A stretch of DNA of 64,000 bases from Rathayibacter sp. VKM Ac-2856 (GTDB lineage: Bacteria; Actinomycetota; Actinomycetes; Actinomycetales; Microbacteriaceae), in contig NZ_JABMLF010000001.1 in the NCBI RefSeq assembly GCF_013205055.1, positions 620,001 through 684,000 on the forward strand. Direction: 5' to 3'. Position 1 is the stretch's first letter; each line of letters begins with the position of its first letter. Made by a program: the position numbers and the translations under genes. The notes under the pieces are model-generated. The model did not search any database and had not been told where the DNA came from. It saw nothing but the letters and a program-made list of their open reading frames with translations. Of the stretch, positions 15,605 to 24,424 are shown piece after piece.

Positions 15605-16372
15605 TCAGCGCGCGTGGCTGCGCCGCAGCGCGAGCACCTCGAGCCCCGCGGTGACGCAGTAGAAGACGAGGCCGACCAGCACGGCCCCGAGCACGTAGGC
15701 GTAGGCGAGCGCGTAGTCGCTGCCCGACGCCGCGGAGGTGATCGACTTGCCGAGCCCGCCGATCGGCCCGCCGAAGTACTCGGCGACCAGCGCCGAGATC
15801 ACGGCGAGCGAGGAGGCGATCCGCAGCCCCGTGAAGAAGAAGGGCACCGCCCCGGGCAGCGTGATCGTCCGCGCCGTCTGCCAGGGCGTCGCGGCATAGG
15901 CGCGCATCAGATCCCGGTGTACGGGTGTCGCCTGGCGCAGCCCCCGCAGCGTGTTGACGTACACCGGCACGAAGACAGCGAGGGCCGCCACCAGCTGCCG
16001 AGCCGTCTCCACGTTGGCGCCGAACATCGTGTAGAGCACCGGAGCGAGCGCCACGATCGGCACCACGGCCGCCGCGGCGACGATCGCCGCCACCAGACCG
16101 TCGAAGACCCGCACCAGCGCCGACATCCCGGCGACCAGCACCGCGAGCACCGCCCCGGCGATCAGGCCGATCAGCGCGTTGCCGCCGGTGACCCGGCTCC
16201 CGGCGAGGACCGTGCCCGCGTTCTGCGCGAACTCCGCCCCGATCGCGAGCGGCGAGGGCAGCACGAACGGCTGCACGTCGAGCGCCGTGACGCCGACCTG
16301 CCAGACCAGCAGCGCCAGCACGCCGAGCACCAGCGGCGCGAGGACCGCCCGGGCGAGTGCGGGGCTGCTCAC
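15605..16372 (-). CDS. ABC transporter permease (SsuC/ThiX type)
   Basis: The 255-aa protein has about six membrane helices and the BPD_transp_1 EAA loop region (DLMRAYAATPWQTARTITLP with GAVPFFFTGLRIASS). It pairs with the ATPase encoded immediately upstream, whose stop it overlaps (GTGA). The operon has two different permeases, so the importer is probably a heterodimer. Confidence 0.88.
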   Translation of the reverse strand: MSSPALARAVLAPLVLGVLALLVWQVGVTALDVQPFVLPSPLAIGAEFAQNAGTVLAGSRVTGGNALIGLIAGAVLAVLVAGMSALVRVFDGLVAAIVAAAAVVPIVALAPVLYTMFGANVETARQLVAALAVFVPVYVNTLRGLRQATPVHRDLMRAYAATPWQTARTITLPGAVPFFFTGLRIASSLAVISALVAEYFGGPIGGLGKSITSAASGSDYALAYAYVLGAVLVGLVFYCVTAGLEVLALRRSHAR

Positions 16373-17184
16373 CGGTTCTCCACCCCTCGCGGCACCGCGG
16401 CCGCGTCGCCGTGCAGCAGCTCGCGCACGGCGCTCACGTCGGCGAAGAACGCGGCGTCCTCCCGGACGCCCGCCACGCGCTCGGAGGAGTCGGGCAGCGC
16501 GATCCGCAGCACGTCGCGGATCCGCCCGGGCCGGGGCGACATCACCACGACGCGGTCGGAGAGGAACACCGCCTCCGGGATCGAGTGCGTGACGAACACC
16601 ACCGCGGCTCCGGTCTCGCTCCGGATGCGCAGCAGCTCGGTCTGCATTCGCTCGCGCGTCATCTCGTCCAGGGCGCCGAAGGGCTCGTCCATCAGCAGCA
16701 GCCGCGGGCTCTCGGCGAGCGCCCGGGCGATCGCGACCCGCTGCTGCATGCCACCGGACAGCTGATCCGGGTACGAGTCGGCGAAGTCGCCGAGCCCCAC
16801 GAGCGCCAGCAGCTCGTCGACGCGGGAGCGGCGGGCCGCGGTGGCGACGCCGTGCAGCTCGAGCGGCAGCGCGATGTTCGCGCGGATGCTCCGCCACGGC
16901 AGGAGCCCCGCCTGCTGGAACGCGATGCCGTACTCCTGGTCGAGGCGGGCCCGCCGGGCGGTCTTGCCGAAGACGGTGATCGCACCCGAGGTCGGCTCGT
17001 CCAGGTCGGCGATCAGGCGCAGCAGCGTCGACTTGCCGCAGCCTGAGGGTCCGATCAGCGAGACGAACTCCCCCGCCGCGATCTCGAGCGACACGGTGTC
17101 GAGCGCGGTGACGCTCGCGGACTTCGTCGTGGTGAACGTCTTCGTGACGGAGTCGACGACGACGGCCTGCTCGGCAGCGCTCAT
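16369..17184 (-). CDS. ABC transporter ATPase (SsuB/TauB type)
   Basis: The 271-aa ATPase shows Walker A GPSGCGKSTLLRL, Q-loop GIAFQQAGLLPW, signature LSGGMQQRVAIARAL, Walker B LLLMDEPFGALD and the switch histidine VFVTHSIPEA. The PWRS-type Q-loop and the GALDEMTRERMQ sequence are typical of nitrate/sulfonate/pyrimidine importers. It overlaps the flanking permease genes by 4 bp on each side (ATGA and GTGA), so all three are co-translated. Confidence 0.92.
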   Translation of the reverse strand: MSAAEQAVVVDSVTKTFTTTKSASVTALDTVSLEIAAGEFVSLIGPSGCGKSTLLRLIADLDEPTSGAITVFGKTARRARLDQEYGIAFQQAGLLPWRSIRANIALPLELHGVATAARRSRVDELLALVGLGDFADSYPDQLSGGMQQRVAIARALAESPRLLLMDEPFGALDEMTRERMQTELLRIRSETGAAVVFVTHSIPEAVFLSDRVVVMSPRPGRIRDVLRIALPDSSERVAGVREDAAFFADVSAVRELLHGDAAAVPRGVENR

Positions 17185-18059
17185 GCGGGCTGCTCCCCTC
17201 TGCGGAACGGACGGAGCGCGGTGCCGATCAGCGCGACGGCGCCGGCGGCCGCGAGACCCACCAGCACCGCGCCCAGGATCGGCGCCCACGGCTTGGCGGG
17301 ATCGCCTCCCGCGGAGGAGGCGAACTCGATGATCATGCGGCCGATGCCGCCGCGCAGGCCGATCGAGACCTCGGCGACGACGGTGCCGATCACGGCGCTG
17401 ACGGAGCCGAGCCGGAGCGCCGGGAGGAGGAACGGCACGCTCGCGGGCAGCCGGAGCCGCAGCAGCGTCTTCCACCAGCCGACCCCGTAGACGTGCATCA
17501 GCTCGACCTGGTGCGCCGAGGGCGAGCCGAGCCCGCGCAGCGCCCCGATCGAGACCGGGAAGAAGGCGAGGTAGGAGGCGATCAGCGCGACCGACATCCA
17601 GTTCTCCCAGGTCAGCGCGCCGAGCTCGAGCTGCGAGCCCCAGCGGCGCACCAGCGGCGCGATCGCGATCAGCGGCACCGTCTGGCTCAGCACGATCCAC
17701 GGCAGCACCGCCGACTCGGCCGTCCGGAAGCGCTGCATCAGCACCGCGAGCAGCAGCCCGACGACCACGCCGACGACCCAGCCCACGGCCGCGACCCCGA
17801 GCGAGAAGGCGCTCGCCTGCAGCACCGCGAGCCAGAGCGGCGGCGCGCCCCGCGCACCGGTCACCGGCTCCGCGAGCCGGCCCGCGATCTCCCACAGGTG
17901 CGGCATCGCGATGGCGCTGGTGCGCGGGAGCACGGTGACGCCCTGGATGACGACGCCCGTCTCGGGTCCGAGGGCCTTGTAGACCTCCCAGAGCACCGCG
18001 AGCAGGAGCAGCCCGGCCGCGCCGAGCAGGACCCCGCGCGTCGCGGCCGGCGACCTCAT
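17181..18059 (-). CDS. ABC transporter permease, second subunit
   Basis: The 292-aa permease has an N-terminal helix and a large loop, followed by five or so helices. The EAA-like region is HQVELMHVYGVGWWKTLLRL with RLPASVPFLLPALRLGS. It differs clearly from the permease at 15605-16372. The ATG start overlaps the LLM-gene stop (ATGA). Confidence 0.88.
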   Translation of the reverse strand: MRSPAATRGVLLGAAGLLLLAVLWEVYKALGPETGVVIQGVTVLPRTSAIAMPHLWEIAGRLAEPVTGARGAPPLWLAVLQASAFSLGVAAVGWVVGVVVGLLLAVLMQRFRTAESAVLPWIVLSQTVPLIAIAPLVRRWGSQLELGALTWENWMSVALIASYLAFFPVSIGALRGLGSPSAHQVELMHVYGVGWWKTLLRLRLPASVPFLLPALRLGSVSAVIGTVVAEVSIGLRGGIGRMIIEFASSAGGDPAKPWAPILGAVLVGLAAAGAVALIGTALRPFRRGEQPA

Positions 18060-19072
18060 GCCTTCGCCACGATGTGCGGGCCGAGGGCCGGGATGACGCG
18101 CTCGCCGTACACGCGCAGCGTCTCCTCCTTGTTGTCGTGCTGCAGGTAGCCGGCGAACTGTGTGACGCCGATCTCGGCGAGCGCCGTCAGCTTCGCGATG
18201 TGCTCGTCGGCGGTGCCGAGGACGCAGAAGCGCTCGACGATCTCGTCGGGGACGAACGCGGTGTGCGAGTTGCCCGCGCGCCCGTGCTCGTTGTAGTCGT
18301 AGCCCTCGCGACCGGCGATGTAGTCGGTCAGCGCCTGGGGCACGGCGCCGCTCGTGCCGTAGCGGCCGACGATGTCGGCGACGTGGTTGCCGACCATCCC
18401 GCCGAACCAGCGGCACTGGTCGTACATGTGCGCGCGGTCGGTGCCGATGTACATCGGCGCGGCCACGCAGAACTGCAGCGACTCGGGATCGCGGCCGACG
18501 TTCGCCGCCGCGTCCTTGACGGTCCGGATCATCCAGCGCGCGATGTCCGGGTCGGCGAGCTGCAGGATGAACCCGTCGCCCACCTCCCCCGCCAGCTTGA
18601 GCGCGAGCGGCCCGTAGGCGGCGACCCACATCTCGAGCGAGGAGCCGCGGCTCCACGGGAACTGCAGCGTCGAGCCGTTGTACTCGACGGAGCGGCTGTT
18701 CGCGAGCTCGCGGATGACGTGGATCGACTCGCGCAGCGTCTTCAGCGTGGTCGGCGCTCCGCCGGTCACGCGGACCGCGGAGTCGCCGCGGCCGATGCCG
18801 CAGACGGTGCGGTTGCCGTACATCTCGTTGAGCGTCGCGTGCAGCGAGGCGATGACGGTCCAGTCGCGGGTCGCCGGGTTGGTCACCATCGGGCCGACGG
18901 TGATCCGGTGGGTCTTCTCGAGGATCTGCGAGTAGATGACGTACGGCTCCTGCCAGAGCAGGTGCGAGTCGAACGTCCACGCGTAGTCGAAGCCGTAGGT
19001 CTCGGCGAGGACGGCGAGCGCGACGGTGCGCGAGGCGGGCGGGTTGGTCTGGAGGACGACTCCGAAGTCCAT
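18056..19072 (-). CDS. LLM-class (luciferase-like) F420-dependent oxidoreductase
   Basis: The 338-aa protein is a bacterial-luciferase-fold enzyme: MDFGVVLQTNPPASRTVALA, FDYAWTFDSHLLWQEPYV, RITVGPMVTNPATRD, GNRTVCGIGRGDSAVRV, and a C-terminal EIGVTQFAGYLQ. It resembles the TIGR03842-type clade that, as far as I recall, travels with dihydropyrimidinase and an ABC importer. It should use F420 or FMN to oxidise or reduce the imported ring. cofD, needed for F420, is encoded divergently 2.6 kb away, which supports F420. The substrate is unknown. Confidence 0.82.
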   Translation of the reverse strand: MDFGVVLQTNPPASRTVALAVLAETYGFDYAWTFDSHLLWQEPYVIYSQILEKTHRITVGPMVTNPATRDWTVIASLHATLNEMYGNRTVCGIGRGDSAVRVTGGAPTTLKTLRESIHVIRELANSRSVEYNGSTLQFPWSRGSSLEMWVAAYGPLALKLAGEVGDGFILQLADPDIARWMIRTVKDAAANVGRDPESLQFCVAAPMYIGTDRAHMYDQCRWFGGMVGNHVADIVGRYGTSGAVPQALTDYIAGREGYDYNEHGRAGNSHTAFVPDEIVERFCVLGTADEHIAKLTALAEIGVTQFAGYLQHDNKEETLRVYGERVIPALGPHIVAKA

Positions 19073-19112
19073 GCGGGTTCCTTCGTTGCGGTGGGAAGAG
19101 GGGGACGTCGGG

Positions 19113-20537
19113 TCAGATCAGATACTGCGAGAGACCGCGCTTGATGTACTTGCCGTCGCCGGCGGTGCCGATGTAGTCCCCGTCGTCGACGACGACCTTG
19201 CCGCGGGAGATCACGGTGTCGACGTGCCCGTCGATCTCGAAGCCCTCCCAGGCGGAGTAGTCCATGTTCATGTGGTGGCTGCGGCCCTCGCCGATGCCGA
19301 TCGAGGTGTGCCCGCTCGGGTCGTAGACGACCACGTCGCCGTCGGCACCGGGCTGGATCACGCCCTTCTTGCCGTACATCCCGAACATCCGCGCCGGAGT
19401 GGTCGAGGTGAGCTCGACCCAGCGCGGCAGCGAGATCTGCCCGGACACGACGCCCTGGTACATCAGGTCCATCCGGTGCTCGACCGAGCCGATGCCGTTC
19501 GGGATCTTGGAGAAGTCGCCGACGCCCATGTCCTTCTGGCCCTTCATGCAGAAGGGGCAGTGGTCGGTGGAGACCATCTGGATGTCGTTGGTCCGCAGCG
19601 ACTGCCACATGTGGTGCTGGTGCCCCTCCGCCTTCGAGCGCAGCGGAGTCGAGCACACCCACTTCGCGCCCTCGAAGCCCGGCGCGCCCAGCTGCTCCTC
19701 GAGCGAGAGGTAGAGGTACTGCGGGCAGGTCTCGCCGAAGACGTTCATCCCGCGGTCGCGGGCCTGCGCGATCTGCTCCACCGCCTGCTTCGCCGAGACG
19801 TGCACGATGTAGAGCGGAGCGCCGGTGAGGTCCGCGATCATGATCGCCCGGTGCGTCGCCTCCTCCTCCGCCTGCCACGGCCGCGAGGTGCCGTGGAAGT
19901 ACGGAGAGGTGTTGCCGGCGGCGAGCGACTGCTTCACCAGCTCGTCGATGATCGCGCCGTTCTCGGCGTGCATCATCATCATCGCGCCGTTCGAGGCGCC
20001 CTTCTGGAACGCGCGGAGGATCTGCCCGTCGTCCGAGAGGAACACGCCCTTGTAGGCCATGAAGAGCTTGAAGCTGGTGACCCCCTCGTCCATCAGCTCG
20101 TCCATCGCGACCAGCGACGAGTCCTGCACGTCCGACAGGATCTGGTGGAAGCCGTAGTCGATCGCGCAGTTCCCGGCCGCCTTCTCCTGCCAGGCCTGGT
20201 AGCGGTCGACGACGCTCTCGCCCGGATACTGCACCACGAAGTCGACGATCGAGGTCGTCCCGCCCCAGGCCGCGGCCCGGGTGCCGGTCTCGAAGGTGTC
20301 CGAGGCGAAGGTGCCGCCGAACGGCATCTCCATGTGCGTGTGCGCGTCGATCCCGCCCGGGATGACGTACTTGCCGCTCGCGTCGATGACGCGGTCGACG
20401 TTCGCGGCCAGGTCGAAGCCCAGCAGCGTCGAGCCGGGCGCGAGCACCGCGGCGATGGTCTCGCCGTCGATCAGGACGTCGGCGGTGGCGGTGCCGGTCG
20501 CGTTGACGACCGTTCCGTTCGTGATGAGGGTCTTCAT
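19113..20537 (-). CDS. hydA: Dihydropyrimidinase / hydantoinase
   Basis: The 474-aa amidohydrolase has all metal ligands of the family: the HxH pair in GGIDAHTHMEMP, the carbamylated lysine in SFKLFMAYKG, histidines in MMMMHAENG and LYIVHVSA, and the aspartate in VSTDHCPF. It opens dihydropyrimidines or 5-substituted hydantoins to N-carbamoyl amino acids. The nitrilase-family gene directly upstream would hydrolyse that product. The 70-bp spacer between them is short, so they are probably co-transcribed. Confidence 0.93.
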   Translation of the reverse strand: MKTLITNGTVVNATGTATADVLIDGETIAAVLAPGSTLLGFDLAANVDRVIDASGKYVIPGGIDAHTHMEMPFGGTFASDTFETGTRAAAWGGTTSIVDFVVQYPGESVVDRYQAWQEKAAGNCAIDYGFHQILSDVQDSSLVAMDELMDEGVTSFKLFMAYKGVFLSDDGQILRAFQKGASNGAMMMMHAENGAIIDELVKQSLAAGNTSPYFHGTSRPWQAEEEATHRAIMIADLTGAPLYIVHVSAKQAVEQIAQARDRGMNVFGETCPQYLYLSLEEQLGAPGFEGAKWVCSTPLRSKAEGHQHHMWQSLRTNDIQMVSTDHCPFCMKGQKDMGVGDFSKIPNGIGSVEHRMDLMYQGVVSGQISLPRWVELTSTTPARMFGMYGKKGVIQPGADGDVVVYDPSGHTSIGIGEGRSHHMNMDYSAWEGFEIDGHVDTVISRGKVVVDDGDYIGTAGDGKYIKRGLSQYLI

Positions 20538-20607
20538 CGATGCTCCTCGGTGGTTCCGGTGCTGCGGCGGTCGCGCGGTCGGTGCTTCTGCTGTCAGGGC
20601 TTCGCGG

Positions 20608-21456
20608 TCAGGGCTTCGGGATGCTCGTGTACGAGTCCGGACGGCGGTCCCGGTAGAACTGCCAGTCGTCGCGCATCTGCTGCACCATGTCGAGCTCGAG
20701 ATCGCGGATCAGGATCTCCTCGCTCTCGCCCGAGCCGCGCTCGCCGACGAAGTTCCCGCGCGGGTCGATCACCTGGCTCGTCCCGTAGAAGTCGACGGCG
20801 AGCTCGCCGTACTCGTTGTCCTCGCGGCCGACCCGGTTGGGCTGGAGCACGAAGTAGCCGTTCGCGACCGCGGCGGCCGGGCCCTCCACCTCCCAGAGCC
20901 GGTTCGACAGACCGGGCTTCGTCGCATTCGGGTTGAACACCATGTGCGCGCCGTTGAGGCCCAGCTCGCGCCAGCCCTCCGGGAAGTGCCGGTCGTAGCA
21001 GATGTAGACGCCGACCTTGCCGACGGCGGTGTCGAACACCGGGTAGCCGAGGTTGCCGGGACGGAAGTAGAACTTCTCCCAGAAGCGGTCGAGGTGCGGG
21101 ATGTGGTGCTTGCGGTACTTGCCGAGGATCGTCCCGCCGGCGTCCACCACCACGGCGGTGTTGTAGTAGACCCCGGTGATGTCCTCCTCGTAGATCGGCA
21201 GGATCATCACCGTGCCGAGCTCCTTCGCCAGCGCGGCGAAGCGCTGCACGATCGGGCCGTCGGCCGGCTCGGCGTAGCGGTAGTACTTCTTGTCCTCGGT
21301 GATCCCGAAGTACGGACCGTAGAACAGCTCCTGGAAGCAGACGATCTGCGCTCCCTGGGCGGCGGCGTCGCGGGCGAACTGCTCGTGCTTGTCGAGCATC
21401 GACTCCTTGTCGCCGGTCCACGTGGTCTGGGTGATCGCTGCGCGGACGATGGTCAT
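20608..21456 (-). CDS. Nitrilase-family beta-ureidopropionase / N-carbamoyl hydrolase
   Basis: The 282-aa protein has the Glu-Lys-Cys triad in CFQELFYGPYF, KYRKHHIPHLD and YICYDRHFPEGWRELGL; the last is typical of beta-ureidopropionases and N-carbamoyl-D-amino acid hydrolases. The ATG at 21456 follows GGAGGT at ideal spacing, which rejects the 51-codon upstream extension. It is the promoter-proximal gene of the operon. It releases CO2, ammonia and a beta-amino (or amino) acid from the carbamoyl compound made by the dihydropyrimidinase. Confidence 0.9.
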   Translation of the reverse strand: MTIVRAAITQTTWTGDKESMLDKHEQFARDAAAQGAQIVCFQELFYGPYFGITEDKKYYRYAEPADGPIVQRFAALAKELGTVMILPIYEEDITGVYYNTAVVVDAGGTILGKYRKHHIPHLDRFWEKFYFRPGNLGYPVFDTAVGKVGVYICYDRHFPEGWRELGLNGAHMVFNPNATKPGLSNRLWEVEGPAAAVANGYFVLQPNRVGREDNEYGELAVDFYGTSQVIDPRGNFVGERGSGESEEILIRDLELDMVQQMRDDWQFYRDRRPDSYTSIPKP

Positions 21457-21703
21457 CGGTACCTCCATGCTTCGGCCGGCCCGGTCCCGGCTCCGCCAGG
21501 GGCACCCGCGGGGCGGGAGGCGGGGCCGAAGGGCCGTGGTCTCACTGTGGTCCGCGATCGGGCCGAAGGCAATGACCGCCTCCGCTCCGCTCGCCGGACA
21601 GGGTGTCATCGTCGTCCTTCGACGTTTCCCGGGTGTTTCCGGCGCGGATCCGCAGCATTAAGGCCTCGTGGGTTCGGAATCCGCACCGTGCGACCGACCG
21701 CGG

Positions 21704-21709
21704 TAGCGT
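21704..21709 (+). promoter_or_regulatory. Leaderless-type -10 box for cofD
   Basis: TAGCGT lies six bases before the cofD ATG, and no Shine-Dalgarno is visible. This spacing fits a transcript starting at or next to the start codon. The rest of the 259-bp divergent region holds no obvious palindrome. Confidence 0.5.
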
Positions 21710-21715
21710 CGACGG

Positions 21716-22702
21716 ATGCGCATCACGATCCTGGCCGGCGGCGTCGGCGGCGCCCGTTTCACCTCCGCGGTGCGCGAGCACCTGCGCGATCTCGAGGCGG
21801 CCGGTGGCGGTCACTCCGAGATCACGGTCGTCGCCAACACCGGCGACGACATGTGGCTCACCGGTCTCAAGGTCTGCCCCGACCTCGACTCGCTCACCTA
21901 CGCGCTCGCCGGGGTGAACGACACCGAGCGCGGCTGGGGCCGGGCCGGCGAGAGCGAGCGCGTCTCGGCCGAGCTCACCGCCTTCGGCGTCGGCTGGCCC
22001 TGGTTCACCCTCGGCGACCTCGACATCGGCACGCACCTCGCCCGCACCTCGATGCTCCGCGACGGCCTCACCCTGACCCAGGCGACCGAGCGGATCACCG
22101 CGCGCTGGCCGCTCGGCGTCCGCCTGCTGCCGATGTCCGACTCCGACGTCGAGACCCACGTCGAGGTCGAGCTCCCCGGCGAGGGCGTGCGGCTGCTGCA
22201 CTTCGAGGAGTGGTGGGTGCGGCTGCGCGCCTCGGTGCCCGCCCGCCGCTTCGTGCAGCAGGGCGTCGAGGAGGCGCGCCCCGCCCCGGGCGTGCTCGAG
22301 GCGATCGCCGACACCGACGCCGTGCTGATCGCCCCGTCGAACCCGGTGGTGTCGATCGGCACGATCCTCGGCGTGCCCGGCCTCGCCGACGCGGTGCGCA
22401 CCACGTCCGCCCCCGTCGTCGGCGTCTCGCCGATCATCGGCGGCGCGGTGGTGCGCGGCATGGCGGACCACTGCCTGCCCGCCATCGGCGTCGAGACTTC
22501 GGCGGAGGCGGTGGGCCGGCACTACGGCGCGCGCTCGGGCGGCGGACTGCTCGACGCCTGGCTCGTCGGCGAGGAGGACGCGGCGGCGGTCGCCGCGCTG
22601 GACGGCACCGGTCTGCGCGTGCACTCGGTGCCGCTCTGGCTCCGCGACCGCGAGAGCTCGGTGCGCCTCGCCGCGGACGCGATCGCGGCCGCCCGAGCCT
22701 GA
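21716..22702 (+). CDS. cofD: 2-phospho-L-lactate transferase (CofD/FbiA)
   Basis: The 328-aa protein matches CofD: MRITILAGGVGGARF, VVANTGDDMWLTGLKVCPDL, LTYALAGVNDTERGWG, LLPMSDSDVETHV and LIAPSNPVVSIGTIL. It transfers the lactyl (or enolpyruvyl) phosphate group to the deazaflavin Fo to make F420-0. It is divergent from the operon containing the LLM enzyme, linking cofactor supply and use. cofE/cofC homologues are not in the window. Confidence 0.93.
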   Translation: MRITILAGGVGGARFTSAVREHLRDLEAAGGGHSEITVVANTGDDMWLTGLKVCPDLDSLTYALAGVNDTERGWGRAGESERVSAELTAFGVGWPWFTLGDLDIGTHLARTSMLRDGLTLTQATERITARWPLGVRLLPMSDSDVETHVEVELPGEGVRLLHFEEWWVRLRASVPARRFVQQGVEEARPAPGVLEAIADTDAVLIAPSNPVVSIGTILGVPGLADAVRTTSAPVVGVSPIIGGAVVRGMADHCLPAIGVETSAEAVGRHYGARSGGGLLDAWLVGEEDAAAVAALDGTGLRVHSVPLWLRDRESSVRLAADAIAAARA

Positions 22703-22789
22703 CCGCTCGATCACCTCCCCTGTCGGCGTCTCCCAGCCTCGGAGGCCACGCTGGCAGTGATCCCGACCGCACCATCGAAAGGACCACCC

Positions 22790-23659
22790 ATGCCCGGAGC
22801 CCTCGTCCTCGCCGGAGGCGGCCTCGCCGGAATCGCCTGGGAGCTCGGCATCGTCCGCGGCCTCAGCGACGCCTCCCCTGCCGCCGCGCGCCTCCTCCTC
22901 GACCCCTCGACCACGCTGATCGGCACGTCCGCCGGATCCGCGGTCGCCTCGCAGCTGAGCACCTCCGTCGGGCTCGACGAGGCCTACGCGTCGCAGCTGC
23001 GCGAGGAGTCCGCCGAGATCGGCGCCGTCGTCGACGTCGAGCGCCTGCAGGCGATGTACGCCGCCGCGATCGAGGGTGCGACGTCCCCGGAGGACGCCCG
23101 GCGCCGCATCGGCGCGCTCGCCCTCGAGACGGCGACGCTGTCCGAGGAGTCCCGCCGCGACGTGATCGCCGCGCGGGTCGCCGACGCGGACTGGCCGGAG
23201 CAGCGCCTCCTCATCACCGCCATCGACACCGCCACCGGCGCGCTCCAGGTCTTCGACCGCACGAGCGGCGTCGGCCTCGTCGACGCCATCGCCGCGAGCT
23301 GCGCCGTGCCCGGCGTCTGGCCGCCGGTGAGCATCGACGGCGTCCGCTACATGGACGGCGGCGTGCGCTCGGGCAGCAACGCCGACCTCGCCGCGGGCGC
23401 CGACTGGGTGCTCGTCATCACCCCGATGTCCGGGATCGGCTCGCCGGGCGTCGGCACCCTGCCGACGGCCGAGCTCGACGCCCTCGCCGGCTCCCGGGTC
23501 GAGGTCGTCTACGCGGACGAGGCCTCGATCGCCGCCTTCGGACCGAACTCGCTCGATCCCGAGGTGCGCCCCGCCGCCGCGCAGGCCGGGCGGGCGCAGG
23601 GAGCGCGGATCGCCGCCCGGATCGCGGCGCTGGTCGGCGCGGACGAGGCCGCCGCCTGA
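22790..23659 (+). CDS. Patatin-like phospholipase
   Basis: The 289-aa protein has the patatin elements: the oxyanion loop LVLAGGGLAGIAWELGI, nucleophile GTSAGS, and the catalytic aspartate in RYMDGGVRS. It should be a cytoplasmic Ser-Asp lipid acyl hydrolase. An ATG at 22790 with GAAAGGA 8 nt upstream is preferred over the GTG at 22757. It stands alone between cofD and a convergent reductase gene. Confidence 0.87.
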   Translation: MPGALVLAGGGLAGIAWELGIVRGLSDASPAAARLLLDPSTTLIGTSAGSAVASQLSTSVGLDEAYASQLREESAEIGAVVDVERLQAMYAAAIEGATSPEDARRRIGALALETATLSEESRRDVIAARVADADWPEQRLLITAIDTATGALQVFDRTSGVGLVDAIAASCAVPGVWPPVSIDGVRYMDGGVRSGSNADLAAGADWVLVITPMSGIGSPGVGTLPTAELDALAGSRVEVVYADEASIAAFGPNSLDPEVRPAAAQAGRAQGARIAARIAALVGADEAAA

Positions 23660-23681
23660 CCGGCGGCGGAGAGGACCGGCC

Positions 23682-24242
23682 TCAGCGCTTCACGCCGTAG
23701 CGGAGGAACACGGTCCCGTCGCCGAAGCACCGCTGCTGCCGGAGCTCGAGGCGGCTCCGGAGCCCCTGCGGGAGGAAGGGCGTCCCTCCGCCGACCACGA
23801 TCGGCGCGACGTACCAGCGGATCTCGTCGACGATGCCGGCCAGCAGCGCCTGGGCGCCGAGCGTCGCCCCGCCGACGGACACGTCGTGCGGAGAGGCGCG
23901 GACCTCCTCCGCCACCGCCGCGGGGTCGAACGCCCGCTCCAGCCGGGTGCGCCGGGTGCGGACGGCGGGCAGGGTCCTCGAGTAGACGACCTTGTCCGCC
24001 GCCCGCCACATCTCCTGGAAGTCGTCGATGAAGGCGAACTGCTCGGCGAGCGCGTAGCCCGCGTCCCAGCCGCGCATGGTCTCGTAGATCCGGCGGCCGT
24101 AGAGGTACGTGCCCACTCCGGCCTCGGTCTCGTTGATGAAGCGGTGCACCTCGGGGCGGGGCGTGGCCCAGCGGAAATCCCCGGTCTCGTCGACGGTGAA
24201 CCCGTCGATCGATGCGACACCGCTGTAGACGAGCTCGCCCAC
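23682..24242 (-). CDS. RibD C-terminal/dihydrofolate-reductase-family protein
   Basis: The 186-aa protein has the DHFR/RibD fold signature: LVYSGVASIDGFTVDETGDF, GTYLYGRRIYETMRGWD, DKVVYSRTL, SVGGATLGAQALLAGIVDEI and VVGGGTPFL. It is a NADPH-binding reductase of unknown substrate, common as a stand-alone gene in Actinobacteria. The GTG at 24242 is preceded by GAGGAGG. Confidence 0.85.
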   Translation of the reverse strand: MGELVYSGVASIDGFTVDETGDFRWATPRPEVHRFINETEAGVGTYLYGRRIYETMRGWDAGYALAEQFAFIDDFQEMWRAADKVVYSRTLPAVRTRRTRLERAFDPAAVAEEVRASPHDVSVGGATLGAQALLAGIVDEIRWYVAPIVVGGGTPFLPQGLRSRLELRQQRCFGDGTVFLRYGVKR

Positions 24243-24424
24243 ACTGGCCTCCTCCGCGGTCGGCTTCGGGTTCCGGCCACGAGCGTGAGGGTAGGCGTGA
24301 GAGCGCTCCCGCGCAACGTCTGACGGAGAACAGTCGCCGAACAGCGGGCGGGCGGCGGCGAACGTCAGGCCACCTGGCCGGACGCCGGCTCGATCCGTCC
24401 GCCCGACCGCAGCGCCCGCCGACC

